Below are positions 51,131 through 61,108 of a stretch of 64,000 nucleotides of DNA, one piece after another; positions within the stretch are counted from its first letter, which is position 1, and each line of letters starts with the position of its first letter. The DNA lies in assembly GCF_020497125.1 (NCBI RefSeq), contig NC_059076.1, positions 10,593,951-10,657,950 on the forward strand. Reading direction: 5' to 3'. The notes under the pieces were generated by a model. The model saw only the letters and a list, made by a program, of their open reading frames with translations, did not search any database and was not told the origin of the DNA. The translations under genes and the position numbers were made by a program. The stretch comes from Mauremys mutica (taxonomy: Eukaryota; Chordata; Testudines; Geoemydidae).

Positions 51131-52545
51131 AATTACCCTTTTGCATTTGATTTTCAGGACTACATGTTCAGCAAGTTCTTCTATGAGCCAATGCCCCTAA
51201 TGTAGCATCCCTGGCTCGTCTTTCCTCTCTACTGACAAATTTATATATAGCTTCCGTGATCGAGAGGCTGAAACTAGAAAATGGATGTTCCCAAAACCAA
51301 ACATAGCAGGTCCAAAGTCAGCGTAAGTTGAGTGCTGGGGCATGAAAATTATTTACACTAAGGTCAATGGGTACATTTTTCAAAAGTACCTACGTGATTT
51401 ATGAACCTACTTCCCATTGAAAGTCAACAAATAAATCAAGAGCCAGGTCCTCAGATCTTCCTAGTGTGATTGAAGTCAAAGGGTGTATGTGGATTCACAC
51501 CAGCCTGGCATCTGACCAAAGATCTTTCTGTGATAGTCACATAGTTTTCTCTGCCTTCAACTGCTAAATCCACGGGTTCCCTCAGGGAATTCTGCATACA
51601 CCTGGCTGCCATTCCCTCTTTAGCACTGACTCCAAAAGTGATTAAATTAAATATATGACCCAGAGTGATGAATCTAAAGGTTATCAGAATAAACACAGTT
51701 ATTCTGCCTTTCTCCAGTTACAGTTTATCTCATAAGAGGCACTTTACAAGAATATCTAATGGTTTTTCTCTCTTTTAGAGGATTTATTTTCAGCCAGGTC
51801 AGACTGATGAAGGGATGAAATTAAGAATTAATTATTGCCACCTGGGCTCCTTTGAAGCTTGCTTCTGCAAACATTCTTCATTCCTGGATTCAATCGCTAA
51901 TTTAAAATGGATAACTGCACCTTGCTGACCTCCTGTCCTTGGCGTTGTTTCAGGAATTAGGATGGTTAACAGAGGGATTTACAGGCATAGCACCTGGTGT
52001 GATATCCCCATGGTGTGATTGGGTTAGAGAAGATGCGTCTTCCATTTATTCTCAAACGGAGGCTCATCACAGTGACTGAAGAAGGAAAACCGTGAATGTA
52101 TTACAGTCACCACACTGTGCAAGTCTTTGTAACACATTTTCTTTGGAACAGCATGGCTAGAGCACTCAGGTGACCTGACCTGGCGAAGTCCCTAAGGGGG
52201 GGATTAGGCATTGCAACACCTGATTCTTAGCTGCCCTCATTCCCAGCCTGAGTTAAGTGCCTCTGTGTCCCGTGCAGTGCATGGGAAGAGTTGGCACCTA
52301 AGAATTATTGGGACACTCAGAAGCCAGCTAGCTGAGCAGGAAACCATCTAAGCTAGCTGGCAGGAGATGCTGAGAAAGTTGGGCCTACTGCCAATACCCC
52401 CCACCCAAAGTAGTTAGAATCCAAACTACATGCTATTCTGATGTGGGTCTCTCTCACTCGTGCCTGTGGAATAAATAAAAACATTAAATTGGGCTGGAGA
52501 GATAATGACTTTCTAATTTTCTAATCCCCTGGTTGGGGCACTCAC
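51131..52545. other. Unannotated stretch, possible conserved block
   Basis: 51365-51430 holds a worn TTTTCAAAAGTACC repeat. 51760-52110 reads as unique sequence with TTAAGAATTAATTATTGCC and TTCAATCGCTAATTTAAAAT and no repeat signature. No gene recognised. Confidence 0.4.
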
Positions 52546-52552
52546 CTGGGAT

Positions 52553-52662
52553 CACAGAATCATAGAATAGCAGGGTGGAAGGGACCTCAGGAGATCATCT
52601 AGTCCAACCCCCTGCTCAAAGCAGGACCAATCCCCAACTAAATCATCCCAGCCAGGATGAGA
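52553..52662 (-). mobile_element. CR1 3' end fragment (minus), young type
   Basis: CACAGAATCATAGAATAGCA, GGGACCTCAGGAGATCATCT and CCAACCCCCTGCTCAAAGCA are the complement of the terminus at 2330-2431. Well preserved but only about 110 bp. Confidence 0.9.
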
Positions 52663-52739
52663 GAGTCAGGATCAAATCCCTGCTCCAAGAAGTCTCTCTC
52701 TCTCCCACATTGCAGAGGAGCATTGTAATCACTGTGGTT

Positions 52740-52742
<3 letters not shown>

Positions 52743-52778
<36 letters not shown>
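52743..52778 (+). repeat. (AC)18 microsatellite
   Basis: Uninterrupted AC run of 36 bp. Confidence 0.95.
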
Positions 52779-52781
<3 letters not shown>

Positions 52782-53077
52782 TCACCACTTTCTACCTTGT
52801 GTGGCGGACGTTCTAATAGGTGTGATGGGAGATAGGCAGGGCAACGCCTACTTTGTGAATCCTACAGGAGCTTAGGTGTGAATGCGGGCACCATGCAGCT
52901 CAGCACGCAGGTGGTCTTGTACATGCCTGCCAGCAGAAACGTAAGTGCTGTGCTGAGGGAATTTGGGCATTTAGGAATTCAGAGAAGGGGGGAGGAAGGT
53001 GTTGAGGATCTCAGCAGAATCTAAAAGTTGAATTTAAGCACCTTAGTTCCTCTGTAGCTCCAGTCATCTGAGACTTT

Positions 53078-53162
53078 TCTGAGGTCACACAGGAATCCAG
53101 GGACTTGAACCAAGCTCGCCCAGGTTAGTATTTTAACCCCGGGACCATCCCTCCTCCCTGCT
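53078..53162 (-). repeat. MIR-like SINE core (minus), degraded
   Basis: TGAGGTCACACAGGAATCCA, GGGACTTGAACCAAGCTCGC and TTTTAACCCCGGGACCATCC resemble the complement of the SINE core and B-box region. Confidence 0.5.
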
Positions 53163-53369
53163 ACCCACACTGTTCTCGCACAGAGAGTTTCAAAATACCA
53201 TGACACCTAGCACTGGAACCAGATTTTCCCAAGCTCTCAGCTCCTGCTTGGATTCTGAAATAAGCTCAGTGTCCTAAGCCGTGGTTCTTAGTGGAAACTG
53301 AATGCTTTTGAAATTGTACCACTAAATTATTCCAATTAAAGTACACAGTTGTTCCCTGCCTCTGGACAA

Positions 53370-53559
53370 CCGCATTGTTTGTAGTGTTGGTGTAGTTGTG
53401 TTGGTCCCAGGATATTACAGAGATAAGGTGGGTGAGGTAATATCTTCCATTGGCACCTTTCCCAGACCTGAAGAAGAGCTCTGTATAGCTTGAACACTTG
53501 TCTCGCTCACCAACAGGAGTTGGTCCAATAAAAGATATTACCTCATCTCCCTTGTCTCT
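53370..53559 (+). mobile_element. Fold-back retroposon, family 2, ~10-bp TSD
   Basis: 190 bp with a head GTTGGTGTAGTTGTGTTGGT and CCCAGGATATTACAGAG. The arm GATAAGGTGGGTGAGGTAAT is answered by its complement near GATATTACCTCATCTCCCTT. The flanks CTCTGGACAA (53360-53369) and CTCTGGATAA (53560-53569) form a 10-bp TSD with one mismatch. The architecture (head, body, inverted copy of the arm) is the same as in family 1 although the sequence differs. Confidence 0.7.
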
Positions 53560-53569
53560 CTCTGGATAA

Positions 53570-54158
53570 ACAGAATTTATAAATGTGTCAAACAAAGTAG
53601 GTACAAGAAGCCAGAAGTTTTGTTTTAAATAATCTTCCGTGAAAGACTACAACTATTCCTGCATGGAAATATCCTTCACTAAAGGAAGTCAAATTTAGCC
53701 ACTCGGCCAATTCATAAATATTAATCTGCAGTTAATAAGTCTATTTTTTGTGGTAATTTGAAGTTGTGCTACAAATGTCTGGCCCGTCAAAGTCTGCACA
53801 CTAATTATAAGTAAATGTGGCTTCCTGTCTTTTTAAGGAAATAATAGTTTAATCTTAGGACTGTCACTTTTCATTGGAAATGATGGTGCCTGACAGCACT
53901 GTGTCAAACAGAGTTTATCACAGCTCATACACGAAAAGCTCGCCGGCTTAGTTAATTGGTAAAACAATAAATTGAGACCATCAGTAGCTTAGTGAGTAGC
54001 TCTCTATGATTTCTTCCATTTGTAGAATTAAGAGCCCTCACTCTTTTATTGCATAATAGGGTTATTTTTGAGGGGGTGGGGGAAGAAATCAGAAACTTAT
54101 TAAGCGCTTTGGTTTGGGAAGATAATTGGTAGCAGGAAGGGCGTACCAAGCAAAAGCG
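53570..54158. other. Unannotated stretch, TAAT-rich
   Basis: 53640-53960 contains ATAAATATTAATCTGCAG, CACACTAATTATAAGTAAAT and TTAGTTAATTGGTAAAAC and matches no repeat here. No gene recognised. Confidence 0.45.
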
Positions 54159-54159
54159 C

Positions 54160-54430
54160 AAAGGGCCAGATTTTCAGAAGAGTTCAGCTTCCATTTGGGC
54201 ACCCACATAAGAGTCTAATTTTCAAAGCTACTCAGCCCTTGTGACCCAATGTGATGAGCTCTTTTGAAAATCCCACCCAAACTGGATAGCTTTTGCAGAA
54301 GAGCTTCACAGGATGCCTGCTGAGCATTTTGGCAAATCAGATCTGTATTTAGGCATCCATAGTGTCAAGTCTTTTGAAAACTTAGCCCCTGTTGTGGGTG
54401 CTCAGTTCTTGAAAATCTGGTTTTAAGGGT
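54160..54430. repeat. Palindromic GGGCCAGATTTTCAGAAG-type repeat
   Basis: GGGCCAGATTTTCAGAAGAG is mirrored by GTGCTCAGTTCTTGAAAATC and TGGTTTT. CTCTTTTGAAAATCCCACCC lies inside, so two related units may be fused. Confidence 0.5.
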
Positions 54431-54582
54431 TGTATTATTTTTTTTTGATTGGATGTATTCCTGAACCTTTCATCATATGACAATCTTTAATTAAAGATTG
54501 ATCTTTAATTCTTGGAGACTCATGGACAATCCTGGAGGGTTGGCAATCCTAACTTCAGGCTGCTTTTTCCACCTAAACATGA

Positions 54583-54943
54583 TGTCACAGTTTAGCCTGG
54601 CTGCACCTTAGCCTTCTTTCTGGTCTCTCTCAGAGTATTCGCCCCAGTCCTGGGCCTGCCTCAGAGTGGAAACTAGTGATTCTTCTTTCTTACCCAGGGA
54701 TCTGTTTACAGTGCCCTACGTATACCTACAACCTATCACCCATAGGTCCAACTAGGTTCTGGCACCTGCCTTTCTTTCCTTCAGGAGCCTGGTCAGTGAG
54801 ATAGTGAGCGGCCACTTCTCTAAAAAAATATTTGGGGGAAAAAAAACAAAAAACAGAACCAACACACCTATTTAGCCTCATCTGATCTCACACTTCACTA
54901 CAGGCTAAATTACATTGGCTTTTCTCTTAAGTTACAGGCATAA
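54583..54943 (+). mobile_element. LTR-like repeat family B, left part (split)
   Basis: Aligns with 12947-13337: TGTCACAGTTTAGCCTGG at the start, CTGGGCCTGCCTCAGAGTGG, and TAGCCTCATCTGATCTCACA near its end. The match stops at 54943, where a separate LTR begins, and resumes at 56078. Confidence 0.65.
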
Positions 54944-56077
54944 TGTGATGGTCTATACTATTACATTCACCAATTTTACAAGACTATGATAAATTTTCTA
55001 GAAAGTGTGCCTTCTGAGGTATCATTTGAAACATCATAATCTGCTGAACAATATTGTCCTGGAAAGATATATGAATCAATATTGTATGTGAAGTTATAAG
55101 ATTCTACTGTGTATCACTGCTGTAAGACACTCCAAGTTTAAGAAAAGCAGACCCAAACAGTTTCTCAGAAACAAAGGACAAACCAGCCCCCAGCCAGGTT
55201 TTAGAAGACAGTCAACTGCTTAAGCAGCCATTCTCTGGCAGGGGGAAGGTGTGACTAAGAAATTTACATTCCATCACAGGACAGGTCAGACCTCACATCC
55301 ACAAGAGACTATTTGTTGCCTATACCCCAGCTTCAGGTAATCCTGAAAGAGGAGAGAAGCAGTATAAAAATGAGAGGCAGTGGCCTCCAAATCACCTCTC
55401 TCCCTCCATCTCTACTCACAGCAGCTAGAACACTTGAAAGACAAAGAAAGCATCATTGAACTGGGGGAAGGGTGTTCCTGGCTGGAAATCCATTCAGCCA
55501 GTACTGACTGCTGTAAACGTATGGAGAGACTAAATCTTTTTGCTTTAAAGTTCACATAGCTTGTTAAGTTAGGTATTAGCTTGCATTTTACTCTTTTCAT
55601 TTCTAGCCAGTCCTGACTTTTATGCATCATTATTTGTAATCACTTAAAATCTATCTTTCTGTAGTTAATAGAACAATAAGAGATGTTTATCTTAAGCAGT
55701 GTGTTTGGATGAAAGTGTATGGAGAAACCCCATTTGGGGTAACAAGGCTTGTGCATATCATTTTCCTTTGATGAAATGATGGCCTTTCTATGAGCTTGTA
55801 CTGTTCAGGAGGGTACTGAGCAGGACACAGTGCACATTTCTGGGGGAAAGTCTGGGACAGAGACCTTGCTGGGGTTGCTTTGGAGTGTAATTCATGAGTG
55901 GCCAACTAGTAGCACTGAATACTGTGCAGCTGGGAGTGATTTTGCATGCTAGAGGTTGTGTCTGAACAGGCCAGGAGTGGAAGTTCTTACAGCAAAGCAG
56001 TGTAAAAGGCACCCCAGGTTGGAGAACTGAGGACACAGCTGTTCAACAGTCCAGACTGCACCTGGGGTAATGTCACA
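54944..56077 (+). mobile_element. LTR (1.13 kb) inserted in the family B repeat
   Basis: Begins TGTGATGGTC and ends AATGTCACA, so the tips form TGTGA...TCACA inverted repeats. A TATA-like GTATAAAAATGAG lies at about 55361, and AGTTAATAGAACAATAAG at about 55665 could hold a weak polyadenylation signal. Comparison with the uninterrupted copy at 13330-13345 fixes both junctions to within a few bases. No clear TSD (CATAA on the left, AGTAG on the right). No viral genes are present; probably a solo LTR of an endogenous retrovirus-like element. Confidence 0.65.
55360..55373 (+). promoter_or_regulatory. LTR TATA-like box
   Basis: AGTATAAAAATGAGAG in the middle of the 54944-56077 LTR. Inferred from LTR layout. 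Confidence 0.45.
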
Positions 56078-56572
56078 AGTAGAATGGATTTACATTCTTC
56101 AGAGACAAGGTAGGTGAGGTGACATCTTTTACAGAAGCAACTTCTGTGATTGGAAGGGACAAACTTTTAAGTTACACAGACCTGAAGAGCTCAAAAGCTT
56201 GTCTCTCCCACCAAAAGAAGTTGACCCAGTAAAAGATATTACCTCCCCAACCTTGTGAGTCTCATAGCCTGGGACCAGCACAGCAACAACAGTGTTACAT
56301 TCTGCTTGCATGCCTAAGAGCTCATGGGACCCGACCTGGTCTCACTTTGTCTCCCACAGACTCTTAGGGAAGCTGCCATCTGGGCCCAGTTACCATATTA
56401 CCCAGTGGTCTTTGTTACAGGGCTTTGGTGGGAACTCTTATTTCTACCTCAGACTGGTTTTCCCAGTCAGACAGCCAAGCCATCAAGGCAACTGCCCCGA
56501 GGATGGTTGCTCCATTGCTCCCAGTCAGACCCATTCAGCCTTAGTGGCCCTCAGTCACTGTCCTCATGACCA
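56078..56572 (+). mobile_element. LTR-like repeat family B, right part (split again)
   Basis: Continues the alignment with 13338-13666: AGTAGAATGGATTTACATTC, then after the fold-back retroposon GGTCTCACTTTGTCTCCCAC, CAGACTGGTTTTCCCAGTCA and CAGACCCATTCAGCCTTAGT. Confidence 0.65.
56099..56294 (-). mobile_element. Fold-back retroposon, family 2, 9-bp TSD
   Basis: 196 bp flanked by TTACATTCT (56090-56098 and 56295-56303). On the minus strand it starts CACTGTTGTTGCTGTGCTGG then TCCCAGGCTATGAG. The arm ACAAGGTTGGGGAGGTAATA is answered near the other end by its complement (ACAAGGTAGGTGAGGTGACA on the plus strand). It sits inside the LTR-like family B repeat, so the insertion point is confirmed by comparison with 13340-13370. 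Confidence 0.8.
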
Positions 56573-56754
56573 TACCTACCTGTGGATAAATGTGTTGAAA
56601 TTGTCTGAAACTCTGATGGCTAATGCACCATCTTAGCAATCTAGTAGCTAACACACATTCTGGGATGCAGAACAATATTAATTCCTGAACACCCTACATC
56701 TAACTGTGGCCAGCAGCCCGCAGTTGTTCAGTCATCTTCTGGCCTCCAAAGAAC

Positions 56755-56937
56755 TAGGGTGACCAGACGTCCCAATAAAATCGGGACTGTGCCGATATCT
56801 AGGCGTTTGTCCCAATATTTTGTGGTACTCTTTTTTTTTTAAAGCTCCGCCGGCGGCACTCCGCTTTTTTTTCCCCCTCTACCGGTGACCCCCCCCCTTG
56901 TGTCCTGATATTTTCTTCCTCTCATCTGGTCACCCTA
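56755..56937 (+). mobile_element. hAT MITE, TAGGGTGACCAGA family, longer variant
   Basis: 183 bp with ends TAGGGTGACCAGACGTCCC and the complement of TCATCTGGTCACCCTA. Perfect 8-bp TSD CAAAGAAC at 56747-56754 and 56938-56945. The middle (56826-56890) differs from the 123-bp members, with long T- and C-runs around AGCTCCGCCGGCGGCACTCC. Confidence 0.93.
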
Positions 56938-57053
56938 CAAAGAACAGGCATGAAAAAGGTTTTTCCTCCCCTGTGTGGGTGTGTCAGGCTAAATCACATC
57001 CTGGCTCTTACAGGGCTCAGGGCTCACCTAGACTACAGAGCTACAAAGCCTTA

Positions 57054-57318
57054 GCTCTGGTCTACACTGGAGGGGATCGATCTAAGTTATGCAACTTCAG
57101 CTATGTGAATAACATAACTGAAGTTGACATACTTAGATCGACTTACCGTAGTGTCTTCACCGCGGTGAGTCGACTGCTGCTGCTCCCCCGCCGACTCTGC
57201 CTGCGCCTCTCACGGCGCTGGAGTACAGGAGTCAATGGAAGAGAGACTAGGAGCGATAAATCGATCCCCGCTGGATTGATCGCTGCCCGCCGATCCGGCA
57301 GGTAGTGTAGACGTACGC
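57054..57318. mobile_element. Hairpin MITE with TTA TSD (PIF/Harbinger-like)
   Basis: 265 bp from GCTCTGGTCTACACTGG to GTAGTGTAGACGTACGC, flanked by TTA at 57051-57053 and 57319-57321. A hairpin at about 57079-57141 pairs CGATCTAAGTTATGCAACTT with its near-complement. The CTTCAGCTATGTGAATAACA loop region resembles hairpin two of 34432-34724 in the opposite orientation, so the two are related families. CpG-rich. Confidence 0.8.
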
Positions 57319-57321
57319 TTA

Positions 57322-57560
57322 GTCAGTATAGCTAGGGTGTCAGAATGTCCAGTGGAGACCTAGCGTAAGCCGACAGAGAGAGGTTTTTCTGCCAACACAG
57401 TTTCACCACCTCCCCAAATGACATGGCTTCTGCTGGCACCTATACCAGGGGGTTTGCTGGCATAGGTACATTAGCTCTGGGTTTTGTTTTTTTCCATACA
57501 CCTGACACAGCAATGCCAGCAAACCATTGTGGTGCAGACCAGGCTCCCATCCAGGTGTGA
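57322..57560. other. Unannotated stretch
   Basis: Contains ATGACATGGCTTCTGCTGGC and other non-repetitive sequence. Nothing assigned. Confidence 0.35.
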
Positions 57561-57564
57561 AGTC

Positions 57565-58570
57565 ACCACTGGTATACCCCCTCATGGCTGGCTATGGTGT
57601 AGCAGGCTGTCCTCACCTAGTATCTCTTACCGATGGCCGCTCCCATCCCGCAGCAGTCTGCCACATTTCTCAACTCGGCCCTTTGTCCAGGTCACATTTT
57701 AGTCCCACCCCTCCAACAAAGTCCAAGGTCCTTACATCAGGTCTTCAGCCCCAACTGTGAGCACCAGCGTCCTTGCGCCATCTGGGCTCAGGGCTTTCCA
57801 ATGTCCTTAACCCCTTATATCAGCGGGCTTCACATCAGATTCCCCAGTGGGTGTCAGGGGAACCCAGGCTCTCCCCTGACCCTGGGTTCCAGCACAGGGG
57901 CCCTGTGGTACACAAGCCAGGTCTCTTCAAACCTGCCATGGCTACTTCCCTGGGCTACCTCCTACCATAGCTTTTTACCCACAGCTTCTCAGGGCTCTGC
58001 CCCCTAGACTGCCCCAATCAATCTCAAAGCACAAATACAACTTAACTCAGCCTCCAGCCTCCCCAGGCATGACCTGTCCTCCCTCTTACGTTTTCCTTAC
58101 ACAGTTCCTCAGTTAACCACCTCCCTGGATGTGCCAATCCCACCCTTTCATCAGGGCTCACCACCAGAGCCTACTCCACCCTTGGGACTGCTTCCATCAC
58201 TCCTGGCCTTTTGCCAAACTCCCCTCCATCAGGGATCCCAAGATCAACTCCCCACCCCAGGCTTCCTTCCTGAGCTCGCCTGTGCCTCTGCTCTCAAGCA
58301 TCCGGAGGGTAACTGCAGAGTTTCTACACCTCCCTTCCACTCCAAGCTTCCTCCGTTTATACTAGCAACCCAGTTCCTCTCCCAGCTGGGACTCATCTTT
58401 AATTTAGCCTCCTTGGCCTCTCGAAGCCTGTACTGGGTACACACTCCAGCACCTCTCTCTAAATCAAACCTGAATCCCATAAGTATAAACAGCCTGGTTT
58501 TGCTCATTAAGTAACTTCCCCTGAGTCAACACCACTCTGCAGCGAGAGCCTGGCTTACAGTACAATGCCG
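57565..58570. repeat. GC-rich dispersed repeat, family A copy 3
   Basis: The longest copy. CATGGCTGGCTATGGTGTAG at 57582 matches 4859. GGGTTCCAGCACAGGGGCCC at 57884 matches 20388. C/T-rich on the plus strand throughout, which creates several spurious open frames. It may be an LTR or the non-coding part of a larger element. Confidence 0.5.
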
Positions 58571-59062
58571 GGATTGGAACAATCCAAATAGAAAGGACAT
58601 ATCCGAGGTGCCCCTGACAGTGTATAGAAGCAGCCTTTGCTGCAGATAAGAGGAATTCCTGGGTCAGAAATTCAGACTCTCATGCCGATAGCTTTGTGGG
58701 AGTTTATATTCCAGCAGTGCACTTGCCCTGTTCCAAAACCACACGAAGGGCCTGTTGAAAAGAGAACAAAAACCCCACCGTAAAATAGCAATGAAATGAG
58801 TTGCTTGAGGGATCTGTTCCCTCCTCACGAATGTGGCTGGAGAGCTGTGGCATCAAGGCCACATTCGTTGTTGCTGCTTCCACTCCATGCCTCCTTGTTC
58901 ACACTCATAACTGAGGGGATCGCCCTCGGTACTGGAACCATCGTCTGTTACCTGGTATATTTTCACCTGGCAGGATTTCATGGGGTTCAGAGGAAGGTCT
59001 ACCCCAGCAAGATGTGCTGCAAAATGATGGCTAATGCTGAGGGTTAAAGCTTTTACATTTTC
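58571..59062. other. Unannotated stretch
   Basis: No gene or repeat recognised. Confidence 0.35.
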
Positions 59063-59071
59063 CATTGCGAC

Positions 59072-59369
59072 CAGGGCCGGCTCCAGGCACCAGCGAAGGA
59101 AGCAGGTGCTTGGGGCGGCCAATGGTGAGGAGCGGCACGTCCGGGTCTTCGGCGGCAATTTGGCGGCAGGTCCCTCAGTACCTCTCTTCATCTTTGAGCT
59201 GCCACCGAAGTGCCACCGAAGAGGAAGAGAGGGAGCGAAGGGCCCGCTGCCGAATTGCCGCAGAAGAATGAAGCGGCGTGATTGAGCTACTGCCGAAGTG
59301 CCGCCGATTGGCTTTATCTCCCCTCACCCCTTTGCCGCTTGGAGCGGGAAAAAGCTGGAGCTGGCCCTG
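59072..59369. mobile_element. hAT MITE, CAGGGCCGGC family
   Basis: 298 bp. The left 60 bases (CAGGGCCGGCTCCAGGCACC, AGCAGGTGCTTGGGGCGGCC) are nearly identical to 14093-14282, and the right end complement is CAGGGCCAGCTCCAGC. The flanks ATTGCGAC (59064-59071) and ATTGTGAC (59370-59377) are an 8-bp TSD with one C/T difference, as CpG decay would cause. The interior repeats GCCGAAGTGCCGCCGA-like units. Confidence 0.93.
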
Positions 59370-59384
59370 ATTGTGACGAAGACG

Positions 59385-59640
59385 TCACAGTAGGCTCTGT
59401 AGTAGAAAGAGACCCTCAGACATGAGCCCTTGTGTCAGAAGCCTGGTCTGAGGCCTGAGGCCTGAACTAAAGTAGTGGCCCTGCTTTGCTGATATAAAGC
59501 AAAGTGAGCAGAAGTCAGGCTCTGCCTGCTTGCAAGCTCACAGAATCTGGCAAGAACAGAGGTGATATTGCAGAAACACATGTTCCTATGAGGTGCTAGG
59601 TACAGAACCTGTTTTTCCGACTCCCTCTCAGCGCCTCCTG
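59385..59640. repeat. Unclassified repeat-like segment (possible LTR piece)
   Basis: CTGAGGCCTGAGGCCTGAAC and TGATATAAAGCAAAGTGAGC give a TATA-like site downstream of a short tandem GGCCTGA. I associate such sequence with turtle LTRs, but there is no second copy in this window to compare. Confidence 0.3.
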
Positions 59641-59649
59641 CACACCACA

Positions 59650-59783
59650 GAACAGCTGTTCCCTGGCATGCAGTAGACTTGGGAGGGAGGGAGAGAGGTT
59701 GATCAGCGGGGCCCATGGACCCCCAAAGTATCCTTGCAGACCCTCAGGAGCCCGCAGACTCCAGTTTGAGAAACACTGGGCTA
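59650..59783 (-). repeat. hAT-type terminus, CCCAGTGTTTCTCAAA
   Basis: The right edge TTTGAGAAACACTGGG is the complement of CCCAGTGTTTCTCAAA, a terminus common to vertebrate hAT elements. The interior CAGCGGGGCCCATGGACCCC and GACCCTCAGGAGCCCGCAGA is consistent. The opposite end was not found. Confidence 0.45.
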
Positions 59784-60685
59784 TGCTAACCTAAGGACTT
59801 CCTATCCTGTGTTCCAGTTGACTAATGCACCCTACTGCTTTGACAATGCTGTGTGAGTGTCACTGCAAATGCTTGGCAAGATGCATTAATCCCTGACGAG
59901 TATGCAAGTCTCCATCAGGGGTCTATCTCAGCTGGACTCGCTGAACAGTGCTGATGGTGTGAAGCAGGAGCGCTGCAGACCCAGAGGTCCAGTCTAAGGA
60001 AGCAGTGAAGCCACCTGGCTTACCATGGATGAAGTGAGACACCCCTTCGGGATCTGGCACACTGAAGAGGTTTCTCCTAGAGACAGTTCCAAAGCTGGGC
60101 GTGTAGCTCCTATCAAGTGAATCTGTGACACCTGCAGATTTAATTACAAACTGTGGAACAAATATGGAAACCAAATGTGATTTTTTTTGTGTGTGTGTGT
60201 TTCATGCCAAGAAAACCCAGATGATATTGGAACAATGAATGAATGAAAGAACCTGTAAGCTTGTTTGATGTAACAGACAATTACAGTGTCACATCACAAA
60301 ATGAGCCTGTTTAGCAAATCACGCACATGGTTTCCTTATTGGCATTCAGAATGTCACCCAGTTGGAATAGATCCCTTTTGATAACCAATTCCAGTTGCCA
60401 GCATAGAAATCAGAATTGTGGTTTCTTCTTCTCTTCATTTTCTTCCTGTTTCCTAATGTTATTTAGACTGGTGAAATAAATGCAATTCTAAGCACTTGGG
60501 TGCTGCTTCCAAGGTAGGGACAAAATCTCATACCTTTAAACATTTAAATCCAGTTTTCTGTTCAAGACCAATAAAAAAAATTAATTTGGCTGCCAAAGAA
60601 AACAACCTAGAATAGCATCTTCTGAAGATCTGAGTAAAAAAAAGACAGTTGAAATGTTTCTAGTCAAAGGCATCAATCCTGCAGT
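59784..60685. other. Unannotated stretch
   Basis: A T-run with GTGTGTGTGTGTG follows at 60181-60201. No gene or element ends recognised. Confidence 0.4.
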
Positions 60686-60689
60686 TGAA

Positions 60690-60835
60690 TCACAGGAAGT
60701 GACCTACTAGGCCAAACCCGTGGTCAATCCAGCCTCATATCCTGTCTCCAACAGTGCTCAGAACCAGATGTTGGAGATGACAGACTCCCACATAAGGCAA
60801 AGGCAAACTATTGAAGTGGATGAGACCTAAGACCT
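60690..60835 (-). mobile_element. CR1 3' end remnant (minus), diverged
   Basis: GTGGTCAATCCAGCCTCATA, CCTGTCTCCAACAGTGCTCA and GAACCAGATGTTGGAG resemble the complement of the older CR1 terminus also seen at 735-1125. Confidence 0.5.
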
Positions 60836-61100
60836 GAAGCACTTGCCTTCCAAAACTGTTGTCTAGGAGCCATTGTGGGCACAGAGCAAGAGGACTCTGT
60901 TCTGGCACATGACCTGCCAATGGGGACTCACTTGCTATTTTCATGGACCCCATTTTCCCCTACCAAAGACTATCATGTCATAGCTCTTCCTGTGATCTGC
61001 ATACGACCATAGGGATGGCTGGAGTTTGCAAAACCATTGTATGAATATGACCAAGGCATTCTGGTTTCTGAGGTCACTGATGAGATTAAATTCTTTCATA
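60836..61100. other. Unannotated stretch
   Basis: No features recognised. Confidence 0.35.
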
Positions 61101-61108
61101 CCCATGGG

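Noticed and set aside
51041..52778. CRISPR-like or tandem array
   Set aside because: Only simple CA/AC microsatellites are present; no spaced direct repeats were found anywhere in the window.
54944..56077. Full endogenous retrovirus
   Set aside because: Only one LTR-like unit is present; there is no second LTR, primer-binding site or gag, pol or env reading frame next to it.
57633..58514. Proline- and serine-rich plus-strand open frames
   Set aside because: They follow from the C/T-rich composition of the dispersed family A repeat, and its other copies do not preserve a frame.
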